Source: Sanguibacter suaedae
GTDB taxonomy: Bacteria; Actinomycetota; Actinomycetes; Actinomycetales; Cellulomonadaceae
Direction of reading: 5' to 3'
Assembly (NCBI RefSeq): GCF_016342785.1
Contig: NZ_JAEINH010000004.1
Span: 186,001-250,000, forward strand
Length of the DNA: 64,000 nucleotides
Under the pieces are notes generated by a model. That model ran no database searches. It was not told the origin of the DNA and saw nothing but the letters and a program-made list of their open reading frames with translations. Made by a program: the position numbers and the translations under genes. Positions 1 to 9,560 of this stretch are shown piece after piece. The first letter of the stretch is position 1; the number at the start of each line of letters is the position of its first letter.

Positions 1-1400
1 CCGGGGTGCGCGTCATCGCCGACGCGGTCGTCAACCACATGAGCGGGCAGTCCGCCGGGGGCACGGGCTGGGCCGGGACCCGGTTCCAGCACTACGCCTA
101 CCCGGGCCCGGAGGGTGGGTACGGTCCGCAGGACTTCAACGCCTGCCGCCGGGACATCGCGAACTACGGCGACCGGTGGGAGGTGCAGAGCTGCAACCTC
201 GTCAACCTCGCCGACCTCGACACGGGGTCGAGCTACGTGCGCGACGAGATCGCCGCGTACCTGAACGACCTCATCGGCCTCGGGGTCTCGGGCTTCCGCA
301 TCGACGCGGCCAAGCACATGCCCGCCGCCGACCTCGCGGCCATCAAGGGCCGGCTGGCGAACCCGAACATCTTCTGGGTCCACGAGGTCATCGGTTCCCC
401 GGGCGAGCCCGTGCAGCCGTCCGAGTACCTGTCGAGCGGCGACTCCCACGAGTTCGGCTACGCCCGCACCCTGGCGAGCAGCTTCGACGGTCGCATCTCC
501 TCGTTGCGCACCCTCGGATCGGGCCTCCTGCCCTCCGACCGGGCCGGTGTGTTCGTCGACAACCACGACACCGAACGTGACACGCACGGCACGATGAACC
601 ACACGTGGGGAGCGAAGTACAGGCTCGCGAACGTGCTCATGCTCGCCCACCCCTACGGCTGGCCGAGCGTGCACTCGGGCTACCGTTTCACCGACCGTGA
701 CGCGGGCGCGCCGCAGGAGGGCGACGGCGGGGTCCGCGACGCCGTGTGCGGCACCACGACAGGGACCTTCACGTGCGCGCACCGCTGGCCGGAGATCAAG
801 AACATGGTGGGCTTCCGCACCAGCGTAGGTGACGTGCCGCTGACCGACTGGTGGGACGACGGCGGCAACCAGATCGCCTTCGGTCGCGGGGACCGCGGGT
901 TCGTCGTCATCAACAACGGGGCGTCCTCGATGACGAGGACGCTCCAGACGTCGCTCGCCGCCGGAAGCTACTGCGACGTCGTCGCCGGCGACGGCTGCAC
1001 CAGGACGGTCACGGTCGACGGGTCGGGCCGGACCACGGTGACCGTGCCCGCGTACGGCGCGCTCGCCCTGCACGTCGGCGCCCGTGCGGGCGGTGGGACC
1101 ACCCCGCCTCCGGCGACCTCGACGACGGTCTACTACTCGACGACCGCCGGGTGGTCGGGCTACAACGTCCACTACCGGGTGGGCAGCGGGAGCTGGACGG
1201 CGGTGCCGGGCGTGGCGATGGCCCCCGCGTGCACCGGCTGGGTCTCACGGACGATCCCGACGTCCGGGGCGGCGGTCACCGCGGCGTTCACGGACGGCCG
1301 GGGCAGGTGGGACAACAACGGCGGGCGGGACTACACCCTGAGCGGGGCGACGGCCGCCGTGCGCGGCGGGACCGTGACGACCACCGACCCCTGCAGGTAG
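1..1400 (+). CDS. Alpha-amylase (GH13) with C-terminal starch-binding module, 5' end outside window
   Basis: Secreted starch hydrolase; the gene starts before position 1, so the signal peptide and first strands of the barrel are missing. The visible frame opens inside GH13 conserved region I (DAVVNH). Region II (GFRIDAAKH, nucleophile Asp), region III (WVHEVIG, acid/base Glu) and region IV (FVDNHD, transition-state Asp) follow in order, so the catalytic triad is complete. The last ~95 residues (TTVYYSTTAGW to WDNNGGRDY) look like a CBM25/26 starch-binding module, with the aromatic and DNNGG signature of CBM25. The stop at 1398-1400 lies 67 bp before mazG, and the two are probably separate units. 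Confident in the family; the exact CBM class is inferred. Confidence 0.93.
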   Translation, partial: GVRVIADAVVNHMSGQSAGGTGWAGTRFQHYAYPGPEGGYGPQDFNACRRDIANYGDRWEVQSCNLVNLADLDTGSSYVRDEIAAYLNDLIGLGVSGFRIDAAKHMPAADLAAIKGRLANPNIFWVHEVIGSPGEPVQPSEYLSSGDSHEFGYARTLASSFDGRISSLRTLGSGLLPSDRAGVFVDNHDTERDTHGTMNHTWGAKYRLANVLMLAHPYGWPSVHSGYRFTDRDAGAPQEGDGGVRDAVCGTTTGTFTCAHRWPEIKNMVGFRTSVGDVPLTDWWDDGGNQIAFGRGDRGFVVINNGASSMTRTLQTSLAAGSYCDVVAGDGCTRTVTVDGSGRTTVTVPAYGALALHVGARAGGGTTPPPATSTTVYYSTTAGWSGYNVHYRVGSGSWTAVPGVAMAPACTGWVSRTIPTSGAAVTAAFTDGRGRWDNNGGRDYTLSGATAAVRGGTVTTTDPCR

Positions 1401-1467
1401 TCCTCCTCGTGCGGACGGGGGCGCGGTCGCGCGTGACCGTGCCCCCGTCCGCGGGCAGGATGGACCC

Positions 1468-2154
1468 ATGACCGACCCCTTGCGCCACCTCGTCGACGTC
1501 ATGGACCGCCTCCGTTCGCCCGGTGGCTGTCCGTGGGACGCGGACCAGACCCACGAGAGCCTCGTCCGTTACGCGCTCGAGGAGACGTACGAGCTCGTCG
1601 AGGCCGTCGAGACGGGCGACCGGGCGGGGATGCGCGAGGAGCTCGGCGACGTGCTCCTCCAGGTCGTGTTCAACGCCCGGGTGGCGAGCGAGCACCCGGA
1701 CGAGCCCTTCGGCATCGACGAGGTGGCGTCCGACCTCGCCGCCAAGCTGGTCCGCCGTCACCCCCACGTGTTCGGCGACGACGAGTACGTGGACCACGAG
1801 ACCCTCCGGGTGAGCTGGGACGCCATCAAGCGCGAGGAGAAGGGCCGCGCGTCGGTCCTCGAGGGCATCCCCCTCGCGCAGGGCGCGCTGTCCCGGGCCC
1901 AGAAGGTCGTGTCCCGCGCCGAGCGCCTCGAGGGTACCGCCGGTCCGGCGGTCCCGGAGCCGGTGGGGGACACGCCGGGGGCCGTCGCCGACGACCTGCT
2001 CGCCCTGGTCCGCCGCGCGCACGCCCTCGGGGTGGACGCCGAAGGTGCCCTCCGCGAGCGGGTGCGCGCCCTGGAGGCCGAGGTGCGGACGCTCGAGGCG
2101 GGGACGCGTCCGGAGGAGTCCCCGACGAGGGGTCCCATAGGCCAAACATCCTGA
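1468..2154 (+). CDS. mazG: Nucleoside triphosphate pyrophosphohydrolase MazG
   Basis: House-cleaning enzyme that hydrolyses (d)NTPs to NMP plus pyrophosphate. The N-terminal MazG fold carries the Mg-binding EExxE motif (E38, E39, E42 in ALEETYELVE) and the partner motif EELGD (D61), followed by LVRRHPHVFG, typical of bacterial MazG. At 228 aa the protein is shorter than the two-domain E. coli enzyme; the second half is Ala/Arg/Glu-rich and less conserved, as in many actinobacteria. It lies directly upstream of eno, the usual actinobacterial order. A 63-bp gap with its own -10-like element separates them, so eno can be transcribed alone. Confidence 0.93.
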   Translation: MTDPLRHLVDVMDRLRSPGGCPWDADQTHESLVRYALEETYELVEAVETGDRAGMREELGDVLLQVVFNARVASEHPDEPFGIDEVASDLAAKLVRRHPHVFGDDEYVDHETLRVSWDAIKREEKGRASVLEGIPLAQGALSRAQKVVSRAERLEGTAGPAVPEPVGDTPGAVADDLLALVRRAHALGVDAEGALRERVRALEAEVRTLEAGTRPEESPTRGPIGQTS

Positions 2155-2174
2155 ACCGGTCGGCCGGGTTCCCG

Positions 2175-2180
2175 TAGGCT
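2175..2180 (+). promoter_or_regulatory. Candidate -10 box of eno
   Basis: TAGGCT, a form of the TANNNT -10 element common in actinobacteria, lies 38 bp upstream of the eno start in the short mazG-eno gap. No clear -35 is visible. Supported only by position and by the need for strong independent expression of eno. Confidence 0.35.
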
Positions 2181-2190
2181 GGGGCGGTAA

Positions 2191-3498
<1,308 letters not shown>

Positions 3499-3544
3499 CG
3501 TCCGTCCCCGTGAGGGGACGTGCGTGACGGCCTGACCGGCCCGC

Positions 3545-3585
3545 CCACGATGCCCGGGCCCCGCGAGGGGTGCCGGGCATCGTGG
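3545..3585 (+). terminator. Hairpin terminator after eno
   Basis: A perfect 13-bp stem (3545-3557 with 3573-3585) encloses a 15-nt loop that can itself close as CCCC/GGGG. It lies 47 bp after the eno stop. There is no U-tract, as is common for hairpin terminators in high-GC actinobacteria. Confidence 0.75.
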
Positions 3586-3670
3586 TGTCCGGGGACGATC
3601 TTGTGTGAGCCGTGTGTACGTCCGGCGAGTCGACGAGCGAGGGTCTCGGGGAGCAGGGGAGAATCACGTC

Positions 3671-4513
3671 GTGCCCCCGTCCTCGCGTCCTCCGGCCCCC
3701 CGCCCCTCGGGCGACGGTGCGGCTGCGCGCAAGAACCCCCGCACGGGCTCGGCCCCCCGCACCGGTTCGACCCCCCGCAGCGGGTCCAAGCCCGCCGCGC
3801 CCCGCCCCAGCCGTCCACGCCCCGACGCTTCTCGCGCGGACCAGGCCACGTCGTCGACCCAGAAGCAGTCGCCCCAGAGGCAGTCGAACCAGAAGCCGTC
3901 GGCCGCGAAGCCCGCGTCTCCCAGGCCCGCCCCCCCGAAGGTGACCCCCACGGGCAGGACGTCGGGCGGTCGGACGACGAGCACCGCACGGAAGCCGTCG
4001 GCGGGGCCGTCGTCCACCCGTCCGTCAGCGACGCGCGGCGCGGGCGCAGGCACCGCGCCGCGGGGGCGGCGACCGGCGGACCGCCCCCGCGGGTTCCTCC
4101 GCGTCCTCACGGTCCGGGCGGCCGTCCTGCTCCTCGTGACCCTCGTGGGGGTCGCCCTCGTCCTGCCCACCGCGGTCCAGTTCCTCAAGCAGAGGGCGGA
4201 GATCCGCGCGGACCGGGAGGAGGTCGCCGAGATGCGCGCGAGCAACGAGGAGATGGCGAACGAGCTGAGCCGGTGGGACGACGACCGGTACGTCGTCGCC
4301 CAGGCGCGCGAGCGCCTCACCTTCGTCTTCCCCGGCGAGACGCCCTTCCGGGTGATCGACCCCGAGGTCGTGCCCGTCGAGCCCGACGCCACCGCGGGTG
4401 CGCCCCTCGGCCCGGGAGCGGTGACCTCCGGCATCGAGGAGGACACGCCGTGGTTCGAGTCCGTCTGGCAGAGCGTGGAGATCGCGGGCAGCGGGCACGA
4501 ACCCACGCCGTGA
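3671..4513 (+). CDS. Septum formation initiator, FtsB/DivIC family
   Basis: Small bitopic division protein expected to pair with FtsL/FtsQ at the septum. The first ~135 residues are a low-complexity Pro/Ser/Arg/Lys tail. One transmembrane helix (VLTVRAAVLLLVTLVGVALV) follows, then a coiled coil (QRAEIRADREEVAEMRASNE) and the family hallmark WDDDRYVVAQARERLTFVFP with PGE. The start chosen is GTG 3671, 8 nt after AGGGGAGA; an in-frame upstream start exists at 3605 without a good ribosome site. The basic disordered cytoplasmic tail is much longer than in E. coli FtsB (about 100 aa in total) but typical of actinobacterial members. Downstream are DUF501 and ppx genes in the same direction. Confidence 0.88.
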   Translation: MPPSSRPPAPRPSGDGAAARKNPRTGSAPRTGSTPRSGSKPAAPRPSRPRPDASRADQATSSTQKQSPQRQSNQKPSAAKPASPRPAPPKVTPTGRTSGGRTTSTARKPSAGPSSTRPSATRGAGAGTAPRGRRPADRPRGFLRVLTVRAAVLLLVTLVGVALVLPTAVQFLKQRAEIRADREEVAEMRASNEEMANELSRWDDDRYVVAQARERLTFVFPGETPFRVIDPEVVPVEPDATAGAPLGPGAVTSGIEEDTPWFESVWQSVEIAGSGHEPTP

Positions 4514-4565
4514 CTCGGGGGACAATGGTCCACGAACCCCGCCCAGCAGCGATTGGACCGCGCAC

Positions 4566-5081
4566 GTGACCGACCACGCCATCCTCCCCGACCCGCAGCG
4601 CGTCACGGACCGCGACCTCGAGGTGCTCGCCGAGCAGCTCGGCAGGGTGCCGCGCGGCGTCGTCGGGATCGGCGCCAGGTGCGTCTGCGGCCGCCCCCTC
4701 GTCGTGCGCACCGCGCCGCGCCTCGACGACGGGACGCCCTTCCCGACGACGTACTACCTCACCAGCCCCGGTGCCGTCGCCGCGGCCAGCACGCTCGAGG
4801 CGAACGGTGTGATGCGGACCATGTCGCAGCGCCTGCTCGAGGACGACGAGCTCGCCGCCGCGTACGCGCGGGCCCACGAGCACTACCTCGCGCAGCGAGA
4901 GGAGCTCGGGCACGTCGAGGAGATCGACGGGATCTCCGCGGGCGGCATGCCCACCCGCGTCAAGTGCCTCCACGTGCTCGTCGGGCACGCGCTCGCCGCC
5001 GGGCGCGGGGTCAACCCGCTCGGCGACGAGGCGCTCGACCTCATCAGCGACACCTGGCGTCCCGACCGCTGCACCTGCTGA
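4566..5081 (+). CDS. DUF501 domain protein
   Basis: A 171-aa cytosolic protein of the DUF501 family, which sits between ftsB and ppx in most actinobacteria; its biochemical role is unknown to me. The visible signatures are three cysteine clusters (RCVCG near residue 40, RVKCLH near 138, DRCTC at the C terminus) and the conserved stretch FPTTYYLT. The cysteine pairs could bind a metal, but that is inference. GTG start at 4566. The gap to ppx is 32 bp, so co-transcription of ftsB-DUF501-ppx is likely. Confidence 0.88.
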   Translation: MTDHAILPDPQRVTDRDLEVLAEQLGRVPRGVVGIGARCVCGRPLVVRTAPRLDDGTPFPTTYYLTSPGAVAAASTLEANGVMRTMSQRLLEDDELAAAYARAHEHYLAQREELGHVEEIDGISAGGMPTRVKCLHVLVGHALAAGRGVNPLGDEALDLISDTWRPDRCTC

Positions 5082-5113
5082 CCGGGTGACGTGGGAGGTG
5101 GCAGGCTTGGCGC

Positions 5114-6109
5114 ATGACCTCCCAGCCCGTCTCCCGCTCCGCAGCTTCTCCCGCACCCGGCTCCGTCCGCGTCGCCGCGATCGACTGCGGCACCAACTCG
5201 ATCCGTCTCCTCGTGGCCGACGTCGACCCGGCGACGGGCACGCTCGTCGATCTCGACAGGCGCATGGAGGTCGTCCGCCTCGGCCAGGGGGTCGACCGCA
5301 CGGGGCGTCTCGCGCCGGAGGCCCTGGCGCGGACGCTCGACGCCACCGCACGCTACGCGAAGGTGTGCCGGGAGCTGGGTGTGCAGCGGACCCGGTTCGT
5401 CGCGACGTCGGCGTCCAGGGACGCCGAGAACCGTGAGGACTTCGTGGACGGTGTCGTCGCGGCGCTCGGGGTCGAGCCCGAGGTGGTCTCCGGCGACGAG
5501 GAGGCGGCGCTGTCCTTCCGTGGTGCGACGAGCGTCCTCGGGGGCGATCACCCGGCCCCGTACCTCGTGGTCGACCTCGGTGGTGGGTCCACCGAGCTCG
5601 TCCTCGGCCGAGAGGCACCTGAGGCAGCCCGCTCGACGGACGTCGGGTGCGTTCGCATGACCGAGCGGCACCTCGTGAGCGATCCGCCGACGGCGGAGGA
5701 GGTCGCCGCGGCCCGCGCGGACGTGCGGGCCGCTCTCGACGAGGCGGCCCGGACGGTCCCGCTGGGGAGGACCGGGACGCTCGTCGGGCTCGCGGGGTCG
5801 GTCACGACGGTCACGGCCCACGTCCTCGGCCTGGAGCGCTACGACAGGGACCGGATCGACGGTGCGGTGCTGTCGGTGGACGACACGCTCGCGGCGTGCG
5901 AGGACCTGCTGGCGCGGACCCGCGAGGAGCGGGCCGCGCTCGGGTTCATGCACCCGGGTCGCGTGGACGTCATCGGTGCGGGGGCGCTCGTGTGGTCGGA
6001 GGTCGTGGCGCGCGTACGGGACGAGGTGGCGGCGTCCGGCGGTGCTCTCACCGACGTGGTGACGAGCGAGCACGACATCCTCGACGGCATCGCCTGGAGC
6101 CTCGTCTGA
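5114..6109 (+). CDS. ppx: Exopolyphosphatase, Ppx/GppA family
   Basis: Member of the sugar kinase/actin/Hsp70 superfamily that removes terminal phosphate from polyphosphate or converts pppGpp to ppGpp. The N-terminal motif VAAIDCGTNSIRLLVAD and the second phosphate motif YLVVDLGGGSTELVLG are both intact. The length (331 aa) fits the short actinobacterial Ppx1/Ppx2 type without the C-terminal HD domain. ATG start at 5114. Sequence alone cannot decide between polyphosphatase and pppGpp hydrolase. Confidence 0.92.
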   Translation: MTSQPVSRSAASPAPGSVRVAAIDCGTNSIRLLVADVDPATGTLVDLDRRMEVVRLGQGVDRTGRLAPEALARTLDATARYAKVCRELGVQRTRFVATSASRDAENREDFVDGVVAALGVEPEVVSGDEEAALSFRGATSVLGGDHPAPYLVVDLGGGSTELVLGREAPEAARSTDVGCVRMTERHLVSDPPTAEEVAAARADVRAALDEAARTVPLGRTGTLVGLAGSVTTVTAHVLGLERYDRDRIDGAVLSVDDTLAACEDLLARTREERAALGFMHPGRVDVIGAGALVWSEVVARVRDEVAASGGALTDVVTSEHDILDGIAWSLV

Positions 6110-6249
6110 CGTGACCCGACCCGCCGCTGTAGCGCGGTCTGGCCGGTAGTGCGCTTTACGGAGTACTGTGTGTCGTGCGACAGCGTTCCCTGCCGTCGCG
6201 CGGCGCCCAGGGGTGGGGCGCTGGTCGCCGCCGACCACCCGGAGGTCCC

Positions 6250-6582
6250 ATGGACACCACCCAGCTGCTCAAGGGGGTCCTCGACGCCGCCGTGCTCGCC
6301 GTCCTCGACGACGCCGACGGGTACGGGTACGACGTGGTGCGCAGGCTGCGCGCCGCAGGGTTGGAGGGCGTGGGTGACGCCTCCGTCTACGGGACCCTCC
6401 GACGCCTCTACGCAGGCGGGTCCCTCACCACCTACGTGGTGCCCTCCGACGAGGGTCCGCACCGCAAGTACTACGGGATCAACGCGCACGGGCGGGCCAC
6501 GCTCGAGACCCAGCGCGCCGAATGGCACGAGTTCTCGAGCGCGATGACCGCGCTCCTGCTGACCGAAGGAGAAGCGCGATGA
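6250..6582 (+). CDS. PadR-family transcriptional regulator
   Basis: A 110-aa winged-helix repressor. The N-terminal PadR HTH is clear (LLKGVLDAAVLAVL, DGYGYDVVRRL, then VYGTLRRLYAGG), with the KYYGINAHGRATL wing and a short C-terminal helix. ATG 6250 is preceded by GGAGGT at 6241-6246. The stop overlaps the start of the next gene by 4 nt (ATGA at 6579-6582). That gene encodes a membrane protein with an N-terminal HAAS-like domain, the standard partner of PadR regulators. The region just upstream (6145-6175) is locally less GC-rich and has TAGTGC and AGTACT elements that could be the autoregulatory site. Confidence 0.9.
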   Translation: MDTTQLLKGVLDAAVLAVLDDADGYGYDVVRRLRAAGLEGVGDASVYGTLRRLYAGGSLTTYVVPSDEGPHRKYYGINAHGRATLETQRAEWHEFSSAMTALLLTEGEAR

Positions 6583-7649
6583 GCGCCGCCGTCCTGCCCG
6601 ACCACGTCTCCGCCTACGCGTCGGAGGTCCGCCGTCACCTCGCGGACCTCCCGCACGAGCACGTGGACGACCTCACCGACGGGCTGGAGGCCGACCTCAC
6701 CGAGGCCGTCGCGGACGCCGCGGGCGCCGAGGGGGATGCTGCGGCCGTCGACCTCGCGGCGAGGTTCGGCCACCCCGAGGAGTACGCGGCCGAGCTCAGG
6801 GCGGCCGCAGGCCTGCCGGAGCGGCGCCCCGACGAGGCTGCTGGCCGTCCGACCGGTGGGCGTGTGCGCAGGTCCGTGCGGTCGATGATGGATGACGTCG
6901 AGTCCGCCGTCGAGGAGATGACCAACCAGGTCTGGTGGCCGTGGGTGCGGGACCTGGCGCTGGCGCTGCGGCCCGTGTGGTGGGTGGCGCGCGGGTGGGT
7001 CCTGTTCAACTGCGTCGCCGTCGTCCTCGGTCTCGGTGGCGGGCCGGTCCCGGTGGTCCTGCCGGCCGACCCGTTCGGTCTCCTCGTGCTCGTGGTCCTC
7101 GTGCTGACCAGCGTCCAGCTCGGGAGGGGGGAGTGGCGACTGCCGGCTCGTGCCCGATGGGTGATGGTCGTCGTGTCAGCCGTCGCCGCCGTCGTGCTCC
7201 TCCCGATGCTCGTCGCGGCAGGGTCCGCCCGGACCGACGTCCGTATCGAGGAGATCTACTCGCAGGCCTCTCCTGACGACGGCGTCTACCGCGACGGCGA
7301 GCCCGTCCGGAACCTCTTCGTCTACGACGCGGACGGCGAGCCCGTGGACGGTGCGCGGATCCTCGACGACGCGGGGCGCCCGGTGGAGGTCGAGCGTGGC
7401 GAGGGCTACGACCCGGAGACCGACGTGACCACGTACCTCGAACCGCGCCTCGACGCCTCGGGCCGTGAGGTGTGGAACGCCTACCCCCTGTGGTCGTGGA
7501 CCAGTGACGAGGGGACGTGGGACGACGATCTCGGCATCGTCCGGCCCGAGGAGGGAGCAGCGCCTCCTGCGCTTCCCGTGCCGCGGCTCGCGCCCCTGCC
7601 CGCTCCCGACGTGGACGCCGGTGACGACTCGGGGGACGAGGCGCCCTGA
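6579..7649 (+). CDS. Membrane protein with N-terminal HAAS/DUF1700-like domain
   Basis: A 356-aa protein. Residues ~1-90 (VSAYASEVRRHLADLPHEHV, then RFGHPEEYAAELR) match the helical HAAS-type domain found with PadR regulators. A linker and then three or four hydrophobic segments follow (WVLFNCVAVVLGLGG, PFGLLVLVVLVLTSV, WVMVVVSAVAAVVLLPMLV), and after these a ~145-aa extracellular or periplasmic part with acidic, proline-rich ends. It is translationally coupled to the padR gene. The likely role is a membrane sensor or effector controlled by that PadR protein; the signal is unknown. Confidence 0.8.
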   Translation: MSAAVLPDHVSAYASEVRRHLADLPHEHVDDLTDGLEADLTEAVADAAGAEGDAAAVDLAARFGHPEEYAAELRAAAGLPERRPDEAAGRPTGGRVRRSVRSMMDDVESAVEEMTNQVWWPWVRDLALALRPVWWVARGWVLFNCVAVVLGLGGGPVPVVLPADPFGLLVLVVLVLTSVQLGRGEWRLPARARWVMVVVSAVAAVVLLPMLVAAGSARTDVRIEEIYSQASPDDGVYRDGEPVRNLFVYDADGEPVDGARILDDAGRPVEVERGEGYDPETDVTTYLEPRLDASGREVWNAYPLWSWTSDEGTWDDDLGIVRPEEGAAPPALPVPRLAPLPAPDVDAGDDSGDEAP

Positions 7650-7743
7650 GGGGCCCGCGAGGTGTCTCGGAAGGGCGCTGCCGAGGGCGATCGTCCGTGT
7701 GCCCGGGATCACCTCGGCCACGTTTCGCCGGACCAAAGGCCCG

Positions 7744-7752
7744 GTAATACGA
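7744..7752 (+). promoter_or_regulatory. Candidate -10 region of ndh
   Basis: TAATACGAT, 7 bp before the ndh ATG at 7760, is the only AT-rich stretch in the 110-bp gap. It could give a leaderless or nearly leaderless transcript. No operator could be assigned. Confidence 0.3.
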
Positions 7753-7759
7753 TGGAAGC

Positions 7760-9322
7760 ATGCCTCAGACTGACCTGACCACGGATTCCCCTGTCCACGT
7801 TGACTCGGCGGCGTCCGGCGCGGCCGCCCCGTCGCGCCCCCGCAAGGTCCCGCGCATCGTCGTGCTCGGTGGCGGGTCCGTCGGGCTGTACGCCGCGAAG
7901 CGCCTCCGCAAGCGCCTCGGGCGCCGCGAGGCCGCGATCGTCGTGGTGGACCCCCGTCCCTACATGACGTACGCGCCGTTCCTCCCCGAGGTCTCCGCCG
8001 GCTCCATCTCGGACCGTGACGTCGTCGCGCCGCACCGGCGCGCGCTCAAGCACGTCGACACCCTCCAGGGTCGTGTCACGAACATCGAGCACGGTGCCCG
8101 CAAGATCGAGATCACGCCGGAGGAGGGGGACGCGTACGAGATCACGTACGACCACCTCATCGTCGGCCTCGGGTCCGTCGCCCGCACGCTGCCCATCCCC
8201 GGCCTCGCGGAGCAGGCGATCGGGTTCAAGAACGTCGAGGAGGCGGTCGCGGTCCGCAACCACATCCTCAACCGCATCAACCTCGCGAGCTCGACGTGGG
8301 ACCCGGAGCTGCGCCGCAGGATGCTCACCTTCACGTTCGTCGGTGGTGGCTTCGCGGGCATCGAGGCCATGGCCGAGACCGAGGACATGGCACGCGCCGC
8401 CGTGAAGAACCTCCCCGGCGTCGACCAGTCCGACATCCGCTTCGTGATGATCGAGGGCACCGACCGCATCCTTCCCGAGCTCACGCTCGAGATGGCGAAC
8501 TACGCGCTCGACGAGATGAAGAAGCGCGGCATCGAGTTCCACCTGTCGACGTTCCTCAGCTCCTGCGTCGACGGTCACGTCGTGACGTCCACGGGTGTCG
8601 AGTTCGACTCGGACACCATCGTGTGGACCGCCGGGGTCAAGGCGAACCCGGTGCTCGGCACGTCCGACCTCCCGCTCGACAAGATGGGCCGCCTCCAGGT
8701 CCTCGCGACCCTGCAGGTCGCGGACGACAACGGCACCGTGGTCCCAGACGCGTGGGGTGCCGGCGACTGCGCGGCCGTCCCCGACCTGTACAACCCGGGG
8801 AAGTTCTGCCCGCCGAACGCCCAGCACGCGATCCGCGAGGCCAAGGTCCTCGCGGACAACCTCTACGCGACGCTCCGCAGCGAGGACGTCGAGGAGTACA
8901 AGCACAAGAACCTCGGTACCGTCGCCTCGCTGGGTCTCCACAAGGGTGTCGCGATCCTCTTCGGGAAGATCAAGCTCAAGGGCTTCCCGGCGTGGCTCAT
9001 GCACCGCATGTACCACGTGGCCGCCATGCCGACCGCGAGCCGCAAGATCCGTATCACCACCAACTGGATCGGGACGTGGCTTCTGCGCCGCGAGGTCGTC
9101 TCGCTCGGACCCATCCACGACCCGCGCGCCGAGTTCCGCGCCGCGTCCGCTGCGCCGCCGGCGAAGAAGGGCGAGGAGAAGAAGCCGGACGAGAAGAAGT
9201 CCGACGACTCCAAGTCCGACATGGACCGGGCGCCCGAGCACCCCACGGGCACCGACGAGGCACCCAAGGCCTCGGCCGTCATCCCGGGCGAGTCGCCCGA
9301 CGACTCGGTCCAGCCGGGCTGA
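7760..9322 (+). CDS. ndh: Type II NADH dehydrogenase (NDH-2)
   Basis: Peripheral membrane flavoprotein that oxidises NADH and reduces menaquinone without pumping protons. The FAD-binding dinucleotide fold (IVVLGGGSVGLYAAKRL) and the second, NADH-binding fold (TFTFVGGGFAGIEAMAE) are both present. So are the quinone-site region (CPPNAQHAIREAKVLADN) and the C-terminal amphipathic part (GFPAWLMHRMYHVAAMPT). The protein has 520 aa, with a ~60-residue charged low-complexity tail (many Lys, Asp, Glu, Pro) that ordinary NDH-2 lack. The last part of this gene and its terminator reappear, decayed, near 11160-11245. Confidence 0.95.
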   Translation: MPQTDLTTDSPVHVDSAASGAAAPSRPRKVPRIVVLGGGSVGLYAAKRLRKRLGRREAAIVVVDPRPYMTYAPFLPEVSAGSISDRDVVAPHRRALKHVDTLQGRVTNIEHGARKIEITPEEGDAYEITYDHLIVGLGSVARTLPIPGLAEQAIGFKNVEEAVAVRNHILNRINLASSTWDPELRRRMLTFTFVGGGFAGIEAMAETEDMARAAVKNLPGVDQSDIRFVMIEGTDRILPELTLEMANYALDEMKKRGIEFHLSTFLSSCVDGHVVTSTGVEFDSDTIVWTAGVKANPVLGTSDLPLDKMGRLQVLATLQVADDNGTVVPDAWGAGDCAAVPDLYNPGKFCPPNAQHAIREAKVLADNLYATLRSEDVEEYKHKNLGTVASLGLHKGVAILFGKIKLKGFPAWLMHRMYHVAAMPTASRKIRITTNWIGTWLLRREVVSLGPIHDPRAEFRAASAAPPAKKGEEKKPDEKKSDDSKSDMDRAPEHPTGTDEAPKASAVIPGESPDDSVQPG

Positions 9323-9334
9323 CCTGCATCGCTC

Positions 9335-9367
9335 AGCGGGAGCGCACCGACACGGTGCGCTCCCGCT
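9335..9367 (+). terminator. Terminator of ndh
   Basis: A perfect 15-bp stem (9335-9349 with 9353-9367) and a 3-nt loop, 12 bp after the ndh stop. Very stable, without a long U-tract. A decayed copy with about 10 of 13 pairs left is at 11215-11242. Confidence 0.8.
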
Positions 9368-9428
9368 GTCGTTCCCGGAGGACATAGGGTCTGAGGTGCA
9401 CCGGCCGCGCCTCTTGCACCCGGTGCGC

Positions 9429-9505
9429 GCCCCCATAGCCCAATCGGCAGAGGCATCCGACTTAAAATCGGCGCAGTCAGGGTTCGAGTCCCTGTGGGGG
9501 CACCA
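9429..9505 (+). tRNA. tRNA with anticodon UAA (Leu), short variable arm, CCA encoded
   Basis: Cloverleaf by eye: acceptor GCCCCCA/TGGGGGC, D stem GCC/GGC, anticodon stem TCCGA/TCGGC (first pair mismatched, T27-C43), anticodon loop CTTAAAA giving anticodon UAA, 5-nt variable loop GCAGT, T stem CAGGG/CCCTG with loop TTCGAGT, discriminator A and encoded CCA at 9503-9505. UAA reads the leucine codon UUA. Bacterial tRNA-Leu normally has a long class II variable arm, which is absent here, so identity by anticodon and identity by body disagree. A possible -10 (TAGGGT) is at 9385-9390. Confidence 0.85.
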
Positions 9506-9560
9506 CGAACCGTTCCGGTCCGCGGCGATGTTCGTCGAGACGCTTCCCGAGGAGGCAGAG

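Noticed and set aside
7709-9436. Long - strand open frame opposite ndh
   Set aside because: The + strand NDH-2 has complete FAD and NADH motifs; the reverse product is repetitive and has no domain.
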